Shown here one piece after another: positions 49,548 to 57,435 of a stretch of DNA of 64,000 nt. The stretch's first letter is position 1. Every line of letters begins with the position of its first letter. Source of the stretch: Bog-473 sp035534235 (GTDB taxonomy: Bacteria; Actinomycetota; Acidimicrobiia; Acidimicrobiales; RAAP-2); NCBI GenBank assembly GCA_035534235.1, contig DATLSH010000014.1, positions 13,261 through 77,260 on the forward strand. Direction: 5' to 3'. Under the pieces are notes generated by a model that was given only the letters and a program-made list of their open reading frames with translations, was not told where the DNA came from and made no database searches. A program made the translations under genes and the position numbers.

Positions 49548-49609
49548 TCCTCCACAACCCGGGACCGGCCGTGCACGGCTTATCCACACGCCCGGGACCC
49601 TTCTCCACA
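49548..49609 (+). promoter_or_regulatory. DnaA-box cluster upstream of dnaB
   Basis: There are three similarly oriented TCCACA elements in 62 bp: TCCTCCACA (49548-49556), the perfect box TTATCCACA (49580-49588) and TTCTCCACA (49601-49609, one mismatch). They lie 52-113 bp upstream of the dnaB start, in the rplI-dnaB gap. They suggest DnaA control of dnaB or an accessory DnaA-binding locus. Confidence 0.6.
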
Positions 49610-49660
49610 CCTATTGGGGCCTTACGGTCCCCAGGGTCCTACCGGCAGAGTGGGGGGACC

Positions 49661-51052
49661 GTGGTCCAAGCCTTTGATGATGCCCGTCTGCGCAGCCTGA
49701 GGGCGGCGCCCCCACCTACCTCGACGGGCTCGCGCATCCCCCCGCACGATCTTGAGGCCGAGGAGTCGCTCCTCGGCGCCATGCTGCTGTCCAACGACGC
49801 CGCCTCGGTGGCCATGGAGGTCTGCAAGGCGGGGGACTTCTACAAGCCGGCGCACGGGCACATCTTCGGAGCGATCTGTGCCCTGATGGAGCGGGGCGAG
49901 GCGATCGACGCGGTCACCGTGAACGACGAGCTCAAGCGATCGGGTCTGCTCGACGCCGTGGGCGACCCGTCGGTCTTCATATCGCTGCAGGCCAACACGC
50001 CGTCGATCGCCAATGCCCGTCACTACGCCGACATCGTGGAGGAGCATTCCCTGCTGCGCCGCCTCATCGGGGTGGCGGGCGATATCGCCGACATCGGCTA
50101 CTCGGTGCCCGAGGACGTGGACGGGGCCATTGACGAAGCCGAGCAGATGATGTTCAACGTGGCCGAACGGCGCACGGCCGACAGCATGTTCCCACTCCAC
50201 GAACTCCTGGGCCAGGGTCTGGACCGCATTGAGTTGCTGGGACAGAGTGATTCGGAGATCACCGGGGTGGCCACCGGCTTCCACGATCTGGACCGGATCC
50301 TGCTGGGGTTCCAGCCCTCCTCGCTCAACATCGTCGGCGCCCGTCCCGGCATGGGCAAGACGAGTTTCGCCCTGGGGGTCCTGGCCCACGTGGGTGTGGT
50401 CGTGCAGCGGCCCGCCCTCCTCTTCTCGTTGGAGATGGGTCACCTTGAGCTGACCCAGCGCCTGCTGGCCTCCGAGGCCGAGGTGAACGGGCAGAGCCTG
50501 CAGACGGGCCGGATCCGGGCCCAGGACTGGAGCAAAATAGGCGTCGCCGTCACCCGCTTGAGCAACGCCCCCATCTTCATTGACGACAACCCCAACGTCA
50601 CCGTCATGGACATCCGCGCCCGGGCCCGGCGGCTGAAGAAGGCCCAGGGCGACCTGGGGATCGTGGTCGTCGACTACCTGCAGCTCATGACCGGGCGGGG
50701 TAGGGCCGAGAACCGCCAGACCGAAGTGGCCGAGATCAGCCGCGGGCTCAAGATCCTGGCCCGCGAGCTCGAGGTGCCGGTGGTCGCCCTGTCCCAGCTG
50801 AGCCGCAACCTCGAGTCACGCCAGGACAAGACCCCGCAGCTGTCCGACCTCCGTGAGTCGGGGTCACTGGAGCAGGACGCCGACGTCGTCCTCTTCATCT
50901 ACCGGGAGTCCGAGTACAACGACGAGATCCCCATCGACCGGGCCGACGACGCGCTGGTCGAAGTGGCCAAGCACCGCAACGGCCCCACCGGCAAGGCCAA
51001 CCTGCTGTTCTTGAAGCAGTACGCCCGCTTCGAGAACCACCGGGCCGTCTAG
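49661..51052 (+). CDS. dnaB: Replicative DNA helicase DnaB
   Basis: This is a 463-residue hexameric helicase. The N-terminal domain has RIPPHDLEAEESLLGAMLLSNDA. The RecA-like domain has Walker A GARPGMGKTSFALG, Walker B VVVDYLQLM, and the C-terminal GSLEQDADVVLFIYR and LFLKQYARFENH. No intein interrupts it, unlike some mycobacterial dnaB genes. GTG 49661 follows a GGGGGGA tract. Confidence 0.97.
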   Translation: MVQAFDDARLRSLRAAPPPTSTGSRIPPHDLEAEESLLGAMLLSNDAASVAMEVCKAGDFYKPAHGHIFGAICALMERGEAIDAVTVNDELKRSGLLDAVGDPSVFISLQANTPSIANARHYADIVEEHSLLRRLIGVAGDIADIGYSVPEDVDGAIDEAEQMMFNVAERRTADSMFPLHELLGQGLDRIELLGQSDSEITGVATGFHDLDRILLGFQPSSLNIVGARPGMGKTSFALGVLAHVGVVVQRPALLFSLEMGHLELTQRLLASEAEVNGQSLQTGRIRAQDWSKIGVAVTRLSNAPIFIDDNPNVTVMDIRARARRLKKAQGDLGIVVVDYLQLMTGRGRAENRQTEVAEISRGLKILARELEVPVVALSQLSRNLESRQDKTPQLSDLRESGSLEQDADVVLFIYRESEYNDEIPIDRADDALVEVAKHRNGPTGKANLLFLKQYARFENHRAV

Positions 51053-51075
51053 GGGTAGGTGTTCACGCCGCAGAA

Positions 51076-51828
51076 CTAGGGGAAGCCGGGTCGCACTTTC
51101 ACCGCATCCTTTGCAGTGGACCGGGCCACTATCAATTCGGCGAACCGATCGAAGATGAGGTCGCGGGACCATTGCAACGCGTCCAGGGCTGCGGGCATAT
51201 CCCGCCGGATGGCGTCGGGCCCACCTGCGACGGTCGCGGCCTGGTCCGTGAACGCGGCCAGGAATCCCTCTACCGCCTCCGCGGTCACCTCCAGGTGGCA
51301 CTGCACGCCCCAGGCGGTCTCGCCGACGCGGAAGGCCTGGTGCGGGTAGCGGTCGTTGCTCATGAGGAGTTGGGCGCCCTCGGGCAGGTCGCAGGTTTCG
51401 CTGTGCCAGTGCAGCACGGTGAGCTTGCCGGGAAGTCTCCGGAAGAGGGGGTCGTCACGGCAGGCCCCGGACAGGCTCACCGGGCCCCATCCGATCTCGG
51501 GGCCTTGCGCTCCGGCGTGGACCCGTGCGCCGGCGGCCATGGCCAACAACTGGGCGCCCAGGCAGACGCCCAACGTGGGGATGCCCGTCCGCAGGGCACC
51601 GGCTATGAGTGAGAGTTCGGCGCGCCGTGAGGGGTAACCCTCGTCGGAACCGGCCGACATGGGCCCACCCATGACGACCACCCCGTCGTAGCCGGTGGGG
51701 TGGATGGGCACGATGTCACCGGCGAACGTCCTCCGGACGTCGACCACTACCCCGGCCCGCGCCAGGCCGTCGGAGATGGCCCAGGGCGACTCGGGGGTCG
51801 CATGTTGCACCACCAGGCAATTCGCCAT
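51076..51828 (-). CDS. Class I glutamine amidotransferase-like protein
   Basis: This is a 250-residue stand-alone type 1 glutamine amidotransferase. The nucleophile Cys is in LGVCLGAQLLAMA, and the His and Glu in QCHLEVT complete the triad. Related proteins are annotated as GMP-synthase-like or gamma-glutamyl hydrolases of the GuaA-like N-domain; none identifies the substrate. Convergent with dnaB. Confidence 0.85.
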   Translation of the reverse strand: MANCLVVQHATPESPWAISDGLARAGVVVDVRRTFAGDIVPIHPTGYDGVVVMGGPMSAGSDEGYPSRRAELSLIAGALRTGIPTLGVCLGAQLLAMAAGARVHAGAQGPEIGWGPVSLSGACRDDPLFRRLPGKLTVLHWHSETCDLPEGAQLLMSNDRYPHQAFRVGETAWGVQCHLEVTAEAVEGFLAAFTDQAATVAGGPDAIRRDMPAALDALQWSRDLIFDRFAELIVARSTAKDAVKVRPGFP

Positions 51829-51867
51829 AGAGCGTGACGGCCCACCTTAGGAGCCGTGGGAACCGCC

Positions 51868-52644
51868 TCAAATGAGGTCGGCCAGCGCCTCCCACCCGGC
51901 CGGCGGTGCCGCCAACCGCCAGAATTGCTCGGGGACCCGCCCCTCCATTCGTGCCGTAAGCGCGTGGTCGCGCTCCAAGGGCGGGATCTGGCTGGTGTAG
52001 CTCCATATGGCCCGGCGCTTGCGCTCCTCGTCGGGGACGTGGGGGACGATGGCCGGCGTGGGCCACGGGTGGGCGCGCAGGAGCTTGGCCACCCGCCAGG
52101 CCAGGAGCCCCGGTATGTGTTTGTAGCCGTGGTCCTCGTAGCAGAACCAGGTCCGTCCGGGTTGTTCGTTGCGCACGAGAAGGCAGGCCTCGTGCACCAT
52201 GTCGTGGTCGGGATTGCCCAGCCCCATGGGGAAGAAGACCGAGGTCGGGTCCAGTTCGGCAATGGCGGCGGCGAGGACCGGTGCCACTTGGGCCGGTGTG
52301 GGCCGGTCGGCCGGGGCCAGGTACTGGTGGTCGCAGAACTCCAACCAGCGGTGGTCGGATGCCAGTACGTCCATGGCGGCCAGGTCCTCCTGGCGGCGCA
52401 GGGCGACCACGTCGTCGCCGGCCCTGAAGCCTCCCAGGGCGTCCCATCCGGAGGGGGGGTCGGGGTAGGCCGGAGGGCGGCCGGCCAGCACCGTGATCAC
52501 CGTGGTGTCGTCGTAGCTGGCCAGCAGGTGCCCCGCCCCCATGGCGGCGTCGTCGAAGTGGGGGGAGACCACGGCGATGCGGGTGAAGGCGGCCGGGTCG
52601 ACCTCGCCCCAGGTCGGTTCGTCCACGCCCCCGCCCATGCTCAT
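51868..52644 (-). CDS. PIG-L/LmbE family deacetylase
   Basis: This is a 258-residue zinc hydrolase of the family that deacetylates N-acetylglucosamine-type sugars. The zinc motif is SPHFDDAAMGAG (His-x-Asp-Asp), and the later His pair is in PDHDMVHEA. ATG 52644 is used; codons upstream to 52803 overlap the MFS gene and lack similarity. A role in mycothiol-like chemistry or glycolipid trimming is only a guess. Confidence 0.85.
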   Translation of the reverse strand: MSMGGGVDEPTWGEVDPAAFTRIAVVSPHFDDAAMGAGHLLASYDDTTVITVLAGRPPAYPDPPSGWDALGGFRAGDDVVALRRQEDLAAMDVLASDHRWLEFCDHQYLAPADRPTPAQVAPVLAAAIAELDPTSVFFPMGLGNPDHDMVHEACLLVRNEQPGRTWFCYEDHGYKHIPGLLAWRVAKLLRAHPWPTPAIVPHVPDEERKRRAIWSYTSQIPPLERDHALTARMEGRVPEQFWRLAAPPAGWEALADLI

Positions 52645-52651
52645 GGCCGGA

Positions 52652-53902
52652 TCATACGGGGACCTCGTCGCTGTCTCCGGCGGCGCCGGCCACGTGGTGA
52701 CGGAAGCGGGGCATGAGCGCGCCGATGACCACGGCACCGGCGATGCAGGCCAGGCCGCCGGAGACGACGGAGAATTCAAGGCTGGTCGCCGTGGCCACTG
52801 CACCCGACTCCATGTCGCCCAGGCGCGGCCCGCCCTGGACCACCGCCATCTGAATGGACGACATGCGGCTGCGGAAACGCTCCGGTATGGAGGTCTGCAG
52901 GATGGTGTTGCGGAGCACGGCCGAAATCACGTCGGCCCAGCCGGCCACGGCGAGCATGAGGAGGGCGACCCACAAGGTGTCGACCAACCCGAACACGGCA
53001 ACGGCCGCGCCCCAGACCACCACGGCCAGGATCACCGCCCCGCCCTGGCGCCGCAAGGAGTCGACCCAGCCGGTGGTCACGGCCCCGATCAGCGCACCGA
53101 CACCCGGCGCGGCGTACAGGAAACCGAGGGTGATGGTGCCCCCGCCGAACACCGAACCGGCCATGGCGGGGAACAGGGCGCGGGGCATGCCGAACACCAT
53201 GGCGTTGATGTCGATCACATAGACGCCCTGCAGCGCCTGGTGGGTGCGCAGGAACCGCAGACCCTCCCTGGTCGCCTGCCAGGTCGAGAGGCCACTGTGC
53301 TCGCCCGGAGGGATGGGTGCCATGAGGAGCGTGGCCCCGAGGGCCACTACGAAGGTCCCGGCATCAAGGGAGAAGACGAGCGGCAGCCCGACGCCCAGCA
53401 GCAGCCCGGCCAGGGCGGGTCCGACGATGACCCCCAGCTGGAAGATGACCTGCACCAGGGCGTTGGCCGCGATCACGTAGCGCTGCCCCACCAGGCCGGG
53501 CACCGTGGCCATGCGGGCCGTGTTGGCAAAGCCCATGAGCCCGGCCGCCAGGGAGCTGACCACGTAGAGCACCAGGAGCGACGGGTGGTGGGCCGAGGCG
53601 TTGAGGGCCATGGTGGCGCTGGTCACCACCGACGCCCCGGCCATCCACGCCATGAGGCCACGCCGGTCGGACGAGTCCCCGATCGGCCCGGCCACCAGCG
53701 CCCCGGCGATGAACGGCAGGAGCTGGGCCAGGCTGATGGCACCCACCTGCAAAGTGGAGTGCGTCATGCGGTACACCTGATAGGGGATGGCCACCACGGT
53801 CAGCTGCGTGCCCAGCGTGGAGACGAGCTGGCCGGTGAAGAGCAGCCGGAACTCCCGGCTCTCCCGCAGCGGGGTGATGTCCACCAGGATCCGTCCCGGC
53901 AT
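52652..53902 (-). CDS. MFS transporter, EntS-like
   Basis: This is a 416-residue permease with 12 predicted TM helices. It opens with EFRLLFTGQLVSTLGTQLTVVAIPYQVYRMT and has the loop 2-3 signature GPIGDSSDRRGLM, matching the EntS-type (MFS_3) exporters. Its substrate is unknown. It ends 7 bp before the PIG-L start, so the two are probably co-transcribed. Confidence 0.88.
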   Translation of the reverse strand: MPGRILVDITPLRESREFRLLFTGQLVSTLGTQLTVVAIPYQVYRMTHSTLQVGAISLAQLLPFIAGALVAGPIGDSSDRRGLMAWMAGASVVTSATMALNASAHHPSLLVLYVVSSLAAGLMGFANTARMATVPGLVGQRYVIAANALVQVIFQLGVIVGPALAGLLLGVGLPLVFSLDAGTFVVALGATLLMAPIPPGEHSGLSTWQATREGLRFLRTHQALQGVYVIDINAMVFGMPRALFPAMAGSVFGGGTITLGFLYAAPGVGALIGAVTTGWVDSLRRQGGAVILAVVVWGAAVAVFGLVDTLWVALLMLAVAGWADVISAVLRNTILQTSIPERFRSRMSSIQMAVVQGGPRLGDMESGAVATATSLEFSVVSGGLACIAGAVVIGALMPRFRHHVAGAAGDSDEVPV

Positions 53903-53934
53903 GGGGGAAGCCTATGAGCCGGGGCGACCGCCTC

Positions 53935-54741
53935 TCACGAGGAGAGCGTGCGCCCCAGGTCCCGCACCGAGATGTCCCAGGCCGCCGGCCAGTCGTCGGT
54001 GCGCAGCAGGGCGTCGCTCCCCCCGTCGCAGAAGAGCACCGAGCCGCAGAAGAACCCGCCGTCGGGACCGAGCAGCAGTGCGACCAGGGCGGCGATCTCC
54101 TCGGGCCGGCCGGGACGGCCCACCGGAATGGGCAACATGTCCAGGAGGGGGCCCACCTCGGCGTCGGCCCGCATGTCGGCCACCATCGGCGTGTCGATCA
54201 TGCCGGGGGCGACGGCGTTGAGCCGCAATCCCGCACCGGCCCAGTCGGGCCCGGTGGCGCTGCGGCGCACCCAGTGGGCCAGCGCCAGCTTGGAGGCCGG
54301 GTAGGTGACGATGGAACCGGCCTCGTCGGCCAGCATCCGGCTCCGTTCTTCGTCGTGGGCCAGGAACGCGGCCACCAGCTCGGCCGGGATGGCCGGCTGC
54401 ACCGTGGTGGAGTTCGAGCTGATGGCCACCGCCGACCCACCCGCCTCCATCAGCGGTCGCACCCCCTGCAGGAAGTCCACCGTGCCGAAGTAGTTGACCG
54501 AGGCCACCGCCGACCCCGCCCGGTCCGGCGCACCGGCCAGGCCGGCACAGGTCACCACACCGGCCAGGGTCCCGCCGCACTGCTCCCCCACGGTGGCGAT
54601 GGCTCGGGAGCGGCCCTCAGCGGTCCCCAGATCGGCCTCTACCTCGGCCCGCCAACGGTCCACGCCGATGACGGTGTGCCCCGTGGCGCGCAGCCGGGCC
54701 ACGCAGGCGGCACCGATCCCCGACGCGGCGCCGGTCACCAC
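53935..54741 (-). CDS. Short-chain dehydrogenase/reductase
   Basis: This is a 268-residue Rossmann oxidoreductase. The nucleotide motif is TGAASGIG; the Asn-Ser-Tyr-Lys elements are visible as CAGLAG, ISSNST and YPASK; the substrate region reads NAVAPGMIDTPM. It resembles 3-alpha-hydroxysteroid/carbonyl reductase-type SDRs. The first codon is uncertain: GTG 54741 begins right at the Rossmann strand, and no better start lies upstream. Confidence 0.88.
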   Translation of the reverse strand: MVTGAASGIGAACVARLRATGHTVIGVDRWRAEVEADLGTAEGRSRAIATVGEQCGGTLAGVVTCAGLAGAPDRAGSAVASVNYFGTVDFLQGVRPLMEAGGSAVAISSNSTTVQPAIPAELVAAFLAHDEERSRMLADEAGSIVTYPASKLALAHWVRRSATGPDWAGAGLRLNAVAPGMIDTPMVADMRADAEVGPLLDMLPIPVGRPGRPEEIAALVALLLGPDGGFFCGSVLFCDGGSDALLRTDDWPAAWDISVRDLGRTLSS

Positions 54742-54751
54742 GAGGGCGCGA

Positions 54752-55210
54752 TCAGGCAGCTTGGCGCGCCTTCAGGATCTCGAGCGCCTTGTCGGCATGG
54801 CCGGCCATGGAGAATTCACTGTGGATGACCTCAAGCACCTTGCGGTCGGTGTCGATCACGAAGGTCACCCGTTTGTTGGGCAGGAAGCTCGCACCCCGCT
54901 TGGCCCCGAGTTGGGTGGCCACGGTGAAGTCGGAGTCCGAGAGCAGCGGGTAGCCGAGCGACTCCTTCTCGTCGAACTGCTTCTGCTTGTCCACCGAGTC
55001 GGCGCTGATGCCCACCCGCTGGGCCCCGACGGCGGCGAACTCGGCCCCCAGGTCACGGAAGTGGCAGCTTTCCTTGGTGCAGCCGTAGGTCATGGCCGCC
55101 GGGTAGAAGAACAGCACCACCGGGCCGCCCGACAGCAGATCGCTCAGCTTGCGCACTGCGCCGCTCTGGTCGGGGAGTTCGAAGTCGGGGACCACATCAC
55201 CTTTTTGCAT
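54752..55210 (-). CDS. bcp: Thiol peroxidase Bcp (peroxiredoxin)
   Basis: This is a 152-residue peroxiredoxin Q. The peroxidatic Cys and resolving Cys are in YGCTKESCHFRD (five apart, as in BCP), and the tail is TFVIDTDRKVLEVI. It reduces peroxides using thioredoxin. ATG 55210 (MQKGDVVPDFELPDQSG) is the natural start; the upstream open frame lacks similarity. It ends 10 bp before the SDR start. Confidence 0.92.
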   Translation of the reverse strand: MQKGDVVPDFELPDQSGAVRKLSDLLSGGPVVLFFYPAAMTYGCTKESCHFRDLGAEFAAVGAQRVGISADSVDKQKQFDEKESLGYPLLSDSDFTVATQLGAKRGASFLPNKRVTFVIDTDRKVLEVIHSEFSMAGHADKALEILKARQAA

Positions 55211-55265
55211 CCCCTCAATGTAGGGGCCACGTGCTCCGCCGTGCCCGTTCGGCGGCTGCGCCGCC

Positions 55266-56006
55266 TCAGGCCTCGAAGCGGAAGCCCACGCCCCGGATGG
55301 TGACCAGGTGCCGGGGATTGGCCGGATCGGGCTCAATCTTGCGGCGCAACCGCTTGATGTGGGTGTCCAGCGTCCGGGTGTCGGTCAACTCCTGGTCCCA
55401 CCACAGGCGGTCGATGCACCAGTCGCGGGTCACGACCTGCCCGCTGTGGGACATCAGGAGGGCGAGGAGGTCGAATTCCTTGCGGGAGAGGTCGACCGCG
55501 CTGTCGTGCACCGTGACCTCGCGGCGGCCGGCGTCCAGGCGGACCGGACCCACGGTGAGGACTTCCTCAAGGTGTTCGGTCACCGCCACCCCGCGGCGCA
55601 ACACGGCCCGCATGCGGGCCACCAGCTCGCGCAGCCGGAACGGCTTGGCCACATAGTCACTGGCCCCGAGCTCCAGACCGAGCACCACGTCGACCTCGGA
55701 GTCACGCGCCGTCACCATGATGATGGGCACCGGTTTGAGCGCCCGCATCTGCTGGCAGATCTCAATGCCCGACTGGTCGGGCAGCATCACGTCGAGCAGC
55801 ACCAGGTCGGGGTGCACCCGGTGGAAGAGGCGCAGCGCCTCGTGGCCGTCGCCGGCGATCTCGACGGCGAAGCCCTCCCGGGCCAGGCCCGAAGCCAGAG
55901 CTTGGCGGTAGGACTCCTCGTCATCGACGACGAGGACCAGGGGGCGGTTGTCCCGTGCCGGTCCGCCCACCGGATGCCGGTTACTCGGGACGGTGGCCAG
56001 CGCCAT
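55266..56006 (-). CDS. OmpR-family response regulator (orphan)
   Basis: This is a 246-residue regulator. The receiver has DDEESYRQAL and the phospho-Asp in LVLLDVMLPDQSG, the switch Thr in MVTARD and Lys in VAKPFRLREL. The winged-helix DNA-binding domain has LTVGPVRLD, SRKEFDLLALLM, and DTHIKRLRRKIEPDP to TIRGVGFRFEA. It looks like RegX3/MtrA relatives. No histidine kinase gene is next to it. ATG 56006 has GGGACAGGA upstream. Confidence 0.92.
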   Translation of the reverse strand: MALATVPSNRHPVGGPARDNRPLVLVVDDEESYRQALASGLAREGFAVEIAGDGHEALRLFHRVHPDLVLLDVMLPDQSGIEICQQMRALKPVPIIMVTARDSEVDVVLGLELGASDYVAKPFRLRELVARMRAVLRRGVAVTEHLEEVLTVGPVRLDAGRREVTVHDSAVDLSRKEFDLLALLMSHSGQVVTRDWCIDRLWWDQELTDTRTLDTHIKRLRRKIEPDPANPRHLVTIRGVGFRFEA

Positions 56007-56437
56007 GTCCTGTCCCGCTTCAGGCCGCGCCGTCGGGCGCGTCATGGCGGGTGAATCGGAGAGGGGCAGGCGACGACGGTGGTCGGGGGGAGGTAACCAC
56101 CGGCGCCGCCCGGGCGCGCCCGGAGGCGAGTACCCGCACCATGGTGAGCAGCGAGCCGAATAGCCCGACGCTCGGGCGTGCGAGCCCCGGCCTGATTGGC
56201 ACGACCTCGGCCAGGGTGTCCCGGCCGCGATGGCTCCCGGACTCGAGACGAGAACGTGGGTCCCGAGCGTTGCGGTGCGACTGTCCGTGCGCCGACGCCA
56301 TCAGGGGTCACGCTAAGCAGTGGAGGTGAACGGTGCGCGAAACCGCTGCTACCGGAGGGTGTTCTCCAGATGAACTCTTCACGTTGCCTTCCTGGTGCGG
56401 GCGTTACGCTCCAGGGCACACGATCGGGAGGTGGCAG
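56007..56437. other. Intergenic region, divergent
   Basis: This 431-bp region separates the OmpR regulator gene from the PPOX operon. TTACGCT at about 56404 and GGGAGG at 56426-56431 would serve the rightward operon. A minus-strand frame of 93 codons (56020-56301) with one short hydrophobic stretch starts leaderless-like at ATG 56301; it has no family match by eye and I leave it uncalled. No repeats or RNAs were recognised. Confidence 0.4.
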
Positions 56438-56941
56438 ATGTCCGAAGCCATGGGGCATGGGGTGAACCAGCGCAAGGCCATTCAGATGTCGCCCGGCGAG
56501 GTCGAAACCTTCCTGGCCGAGCGCCGGGCCATGACGATGTGCTCCCTGCGCGCCGACGGCACTATTCACGCCGTCGCCATGTGGTACGGCTTCCTGAACG
56601 GGTGCGTGACCGTCGAGACCAAGGCCAAATCGCAGAAGGTGCAGAACCTCCGGCGTGATCCGCGCCTCACCCTGCTCTTCGAGACCGGCGACTACTACGA
56701 GGAGCTCCGGGGGGTGGAGCTCGTCGGTCGAGCCGAGATCATCGACGACCCTGATCAGCTCTGGACCCTCGGCGTCAGCGTCTTCGAGCGCTACTACGGG
56801 GCGTACTCCGACGAGCTCAAGCCCTTCCTTGAGACCATGCTGCACAAGCGGGTGGCCATCATGTTGCACGCCGAGCGGACGGTCAGCTGGGACCACCGCA
56901 AGCTCGGGCTGCCACCCACCCGCCCGGCGGGCACCGGGTGA
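56438..56941 (+). CDS. PPOX-class F420/FMN-binding protein
   Basis: This is a 167-residue split-barrel flavin/F420 protein of the pyridoxamine-5'-phosphate-oxidase superfamily. The core is VETFLAERRAMTMCSLRADGTIHAVAMWYGFLNGCVTVETKAKSQKVQNLRRDPRLTLLFE. Actinobacterial members commonly bind F420, as inferred from the family. ATG 56438 has GGGAGG 6 nt upstream. It is first in a three-gene operon with overlapping starts. Confidence 0.87.
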   Translation: MSEAMGHGVNQRKAIQMSPGEVETFLAERRAMTMCSLRADGTIHAVAMWYGFLNGCVTVETKAKSQKVQNLRRDPRLTLLFETGDYYEELRGVELVGRAEIIDDPDQLWTLGVSVFERYYGAYSDELKPFLETMLHKRVAIMLHAERTVSWDHRKLGLPPTRPAGTG

Positions 56942-57435
56942 GGTTCTCCATCGACCAGGGTGTGGCGGTGTCACCCGAGGTGGCCTTGGCCGTCTACGGC
57001 AACCCCGCCTTCTACGAGGGTCGTCGGCCCCGGGACAACATCTCGATGCTCGAAGTGGTCAGCCACGACGAGACCGGCGACCGCGTGCTCATTGAGGTGC
57101 GGTTCCAGTTCACCGGCTCGGTGTCCTCGGCCGTGCGGGCCGTAGTCGATCCGCACAAACTGTCGTGGATCACCCGCACCGAGGTGCTCGTGGTCGAGAT
57201 GCGCACCAGGTGGAAGATCCTGCCCGACCACTACGCCGACCGGCTGACCAGCCAGGGCACCTACCGCTTCTCCGAAGGTCCCGGCGGTCCCGACTCGGCC
57301 GTGGTCACGGTGGAAGGGGAACTGAAGATCCACGTGCCCTTCGTGGGCGGCCGGGTGGAGCGGGTCATCGTGACGGACCTGCGCCAGTACATTGCGGCGG
57401 AAGTAACGAGCATCCCGGACGTTCCTCTTGGGTGA
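56938..57435 (+). CDS. DUF2505 family protein
   Basis: This is a 165-residue protein of the DUF2505/SRPBCC-like ligand-binding type, with RFSIDQGVAVSPEVALAVYGNPAFYEG at the start and DSAVVTVEGELKIHVPFVGGRVERVIV near the end. GTG 56938 overlaps the PPOX stop (GTGA) and its own stop overlaps the hydrolase start. It has no catalytic motif; a lipid- or ligand-binding role is inferred from the fold. Confidence 0.8.
   Translation: MRFSIDQGVAVSPEVALAVYGNPAFYEGRRPRDNISMLEVVSHDETGDRVLIEVRFQFTGSVSSAVRAVVDPHKLSWITRTEVLVVEMRTRWKILPDHYADRLTSQGTYRFSEGPGGPDSAVVTVEGELKIHVPFVGGRVERVIVTDLRQYIAAEVTSIPDVPLG

Noticed and set aside
56020..56301. Minus-strand 93-codon frame between the OmpR regulator and PPOX gene
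   Set aside because: One weak hydrophobic stretch and no family motif; could be real but the evidence is too thin.
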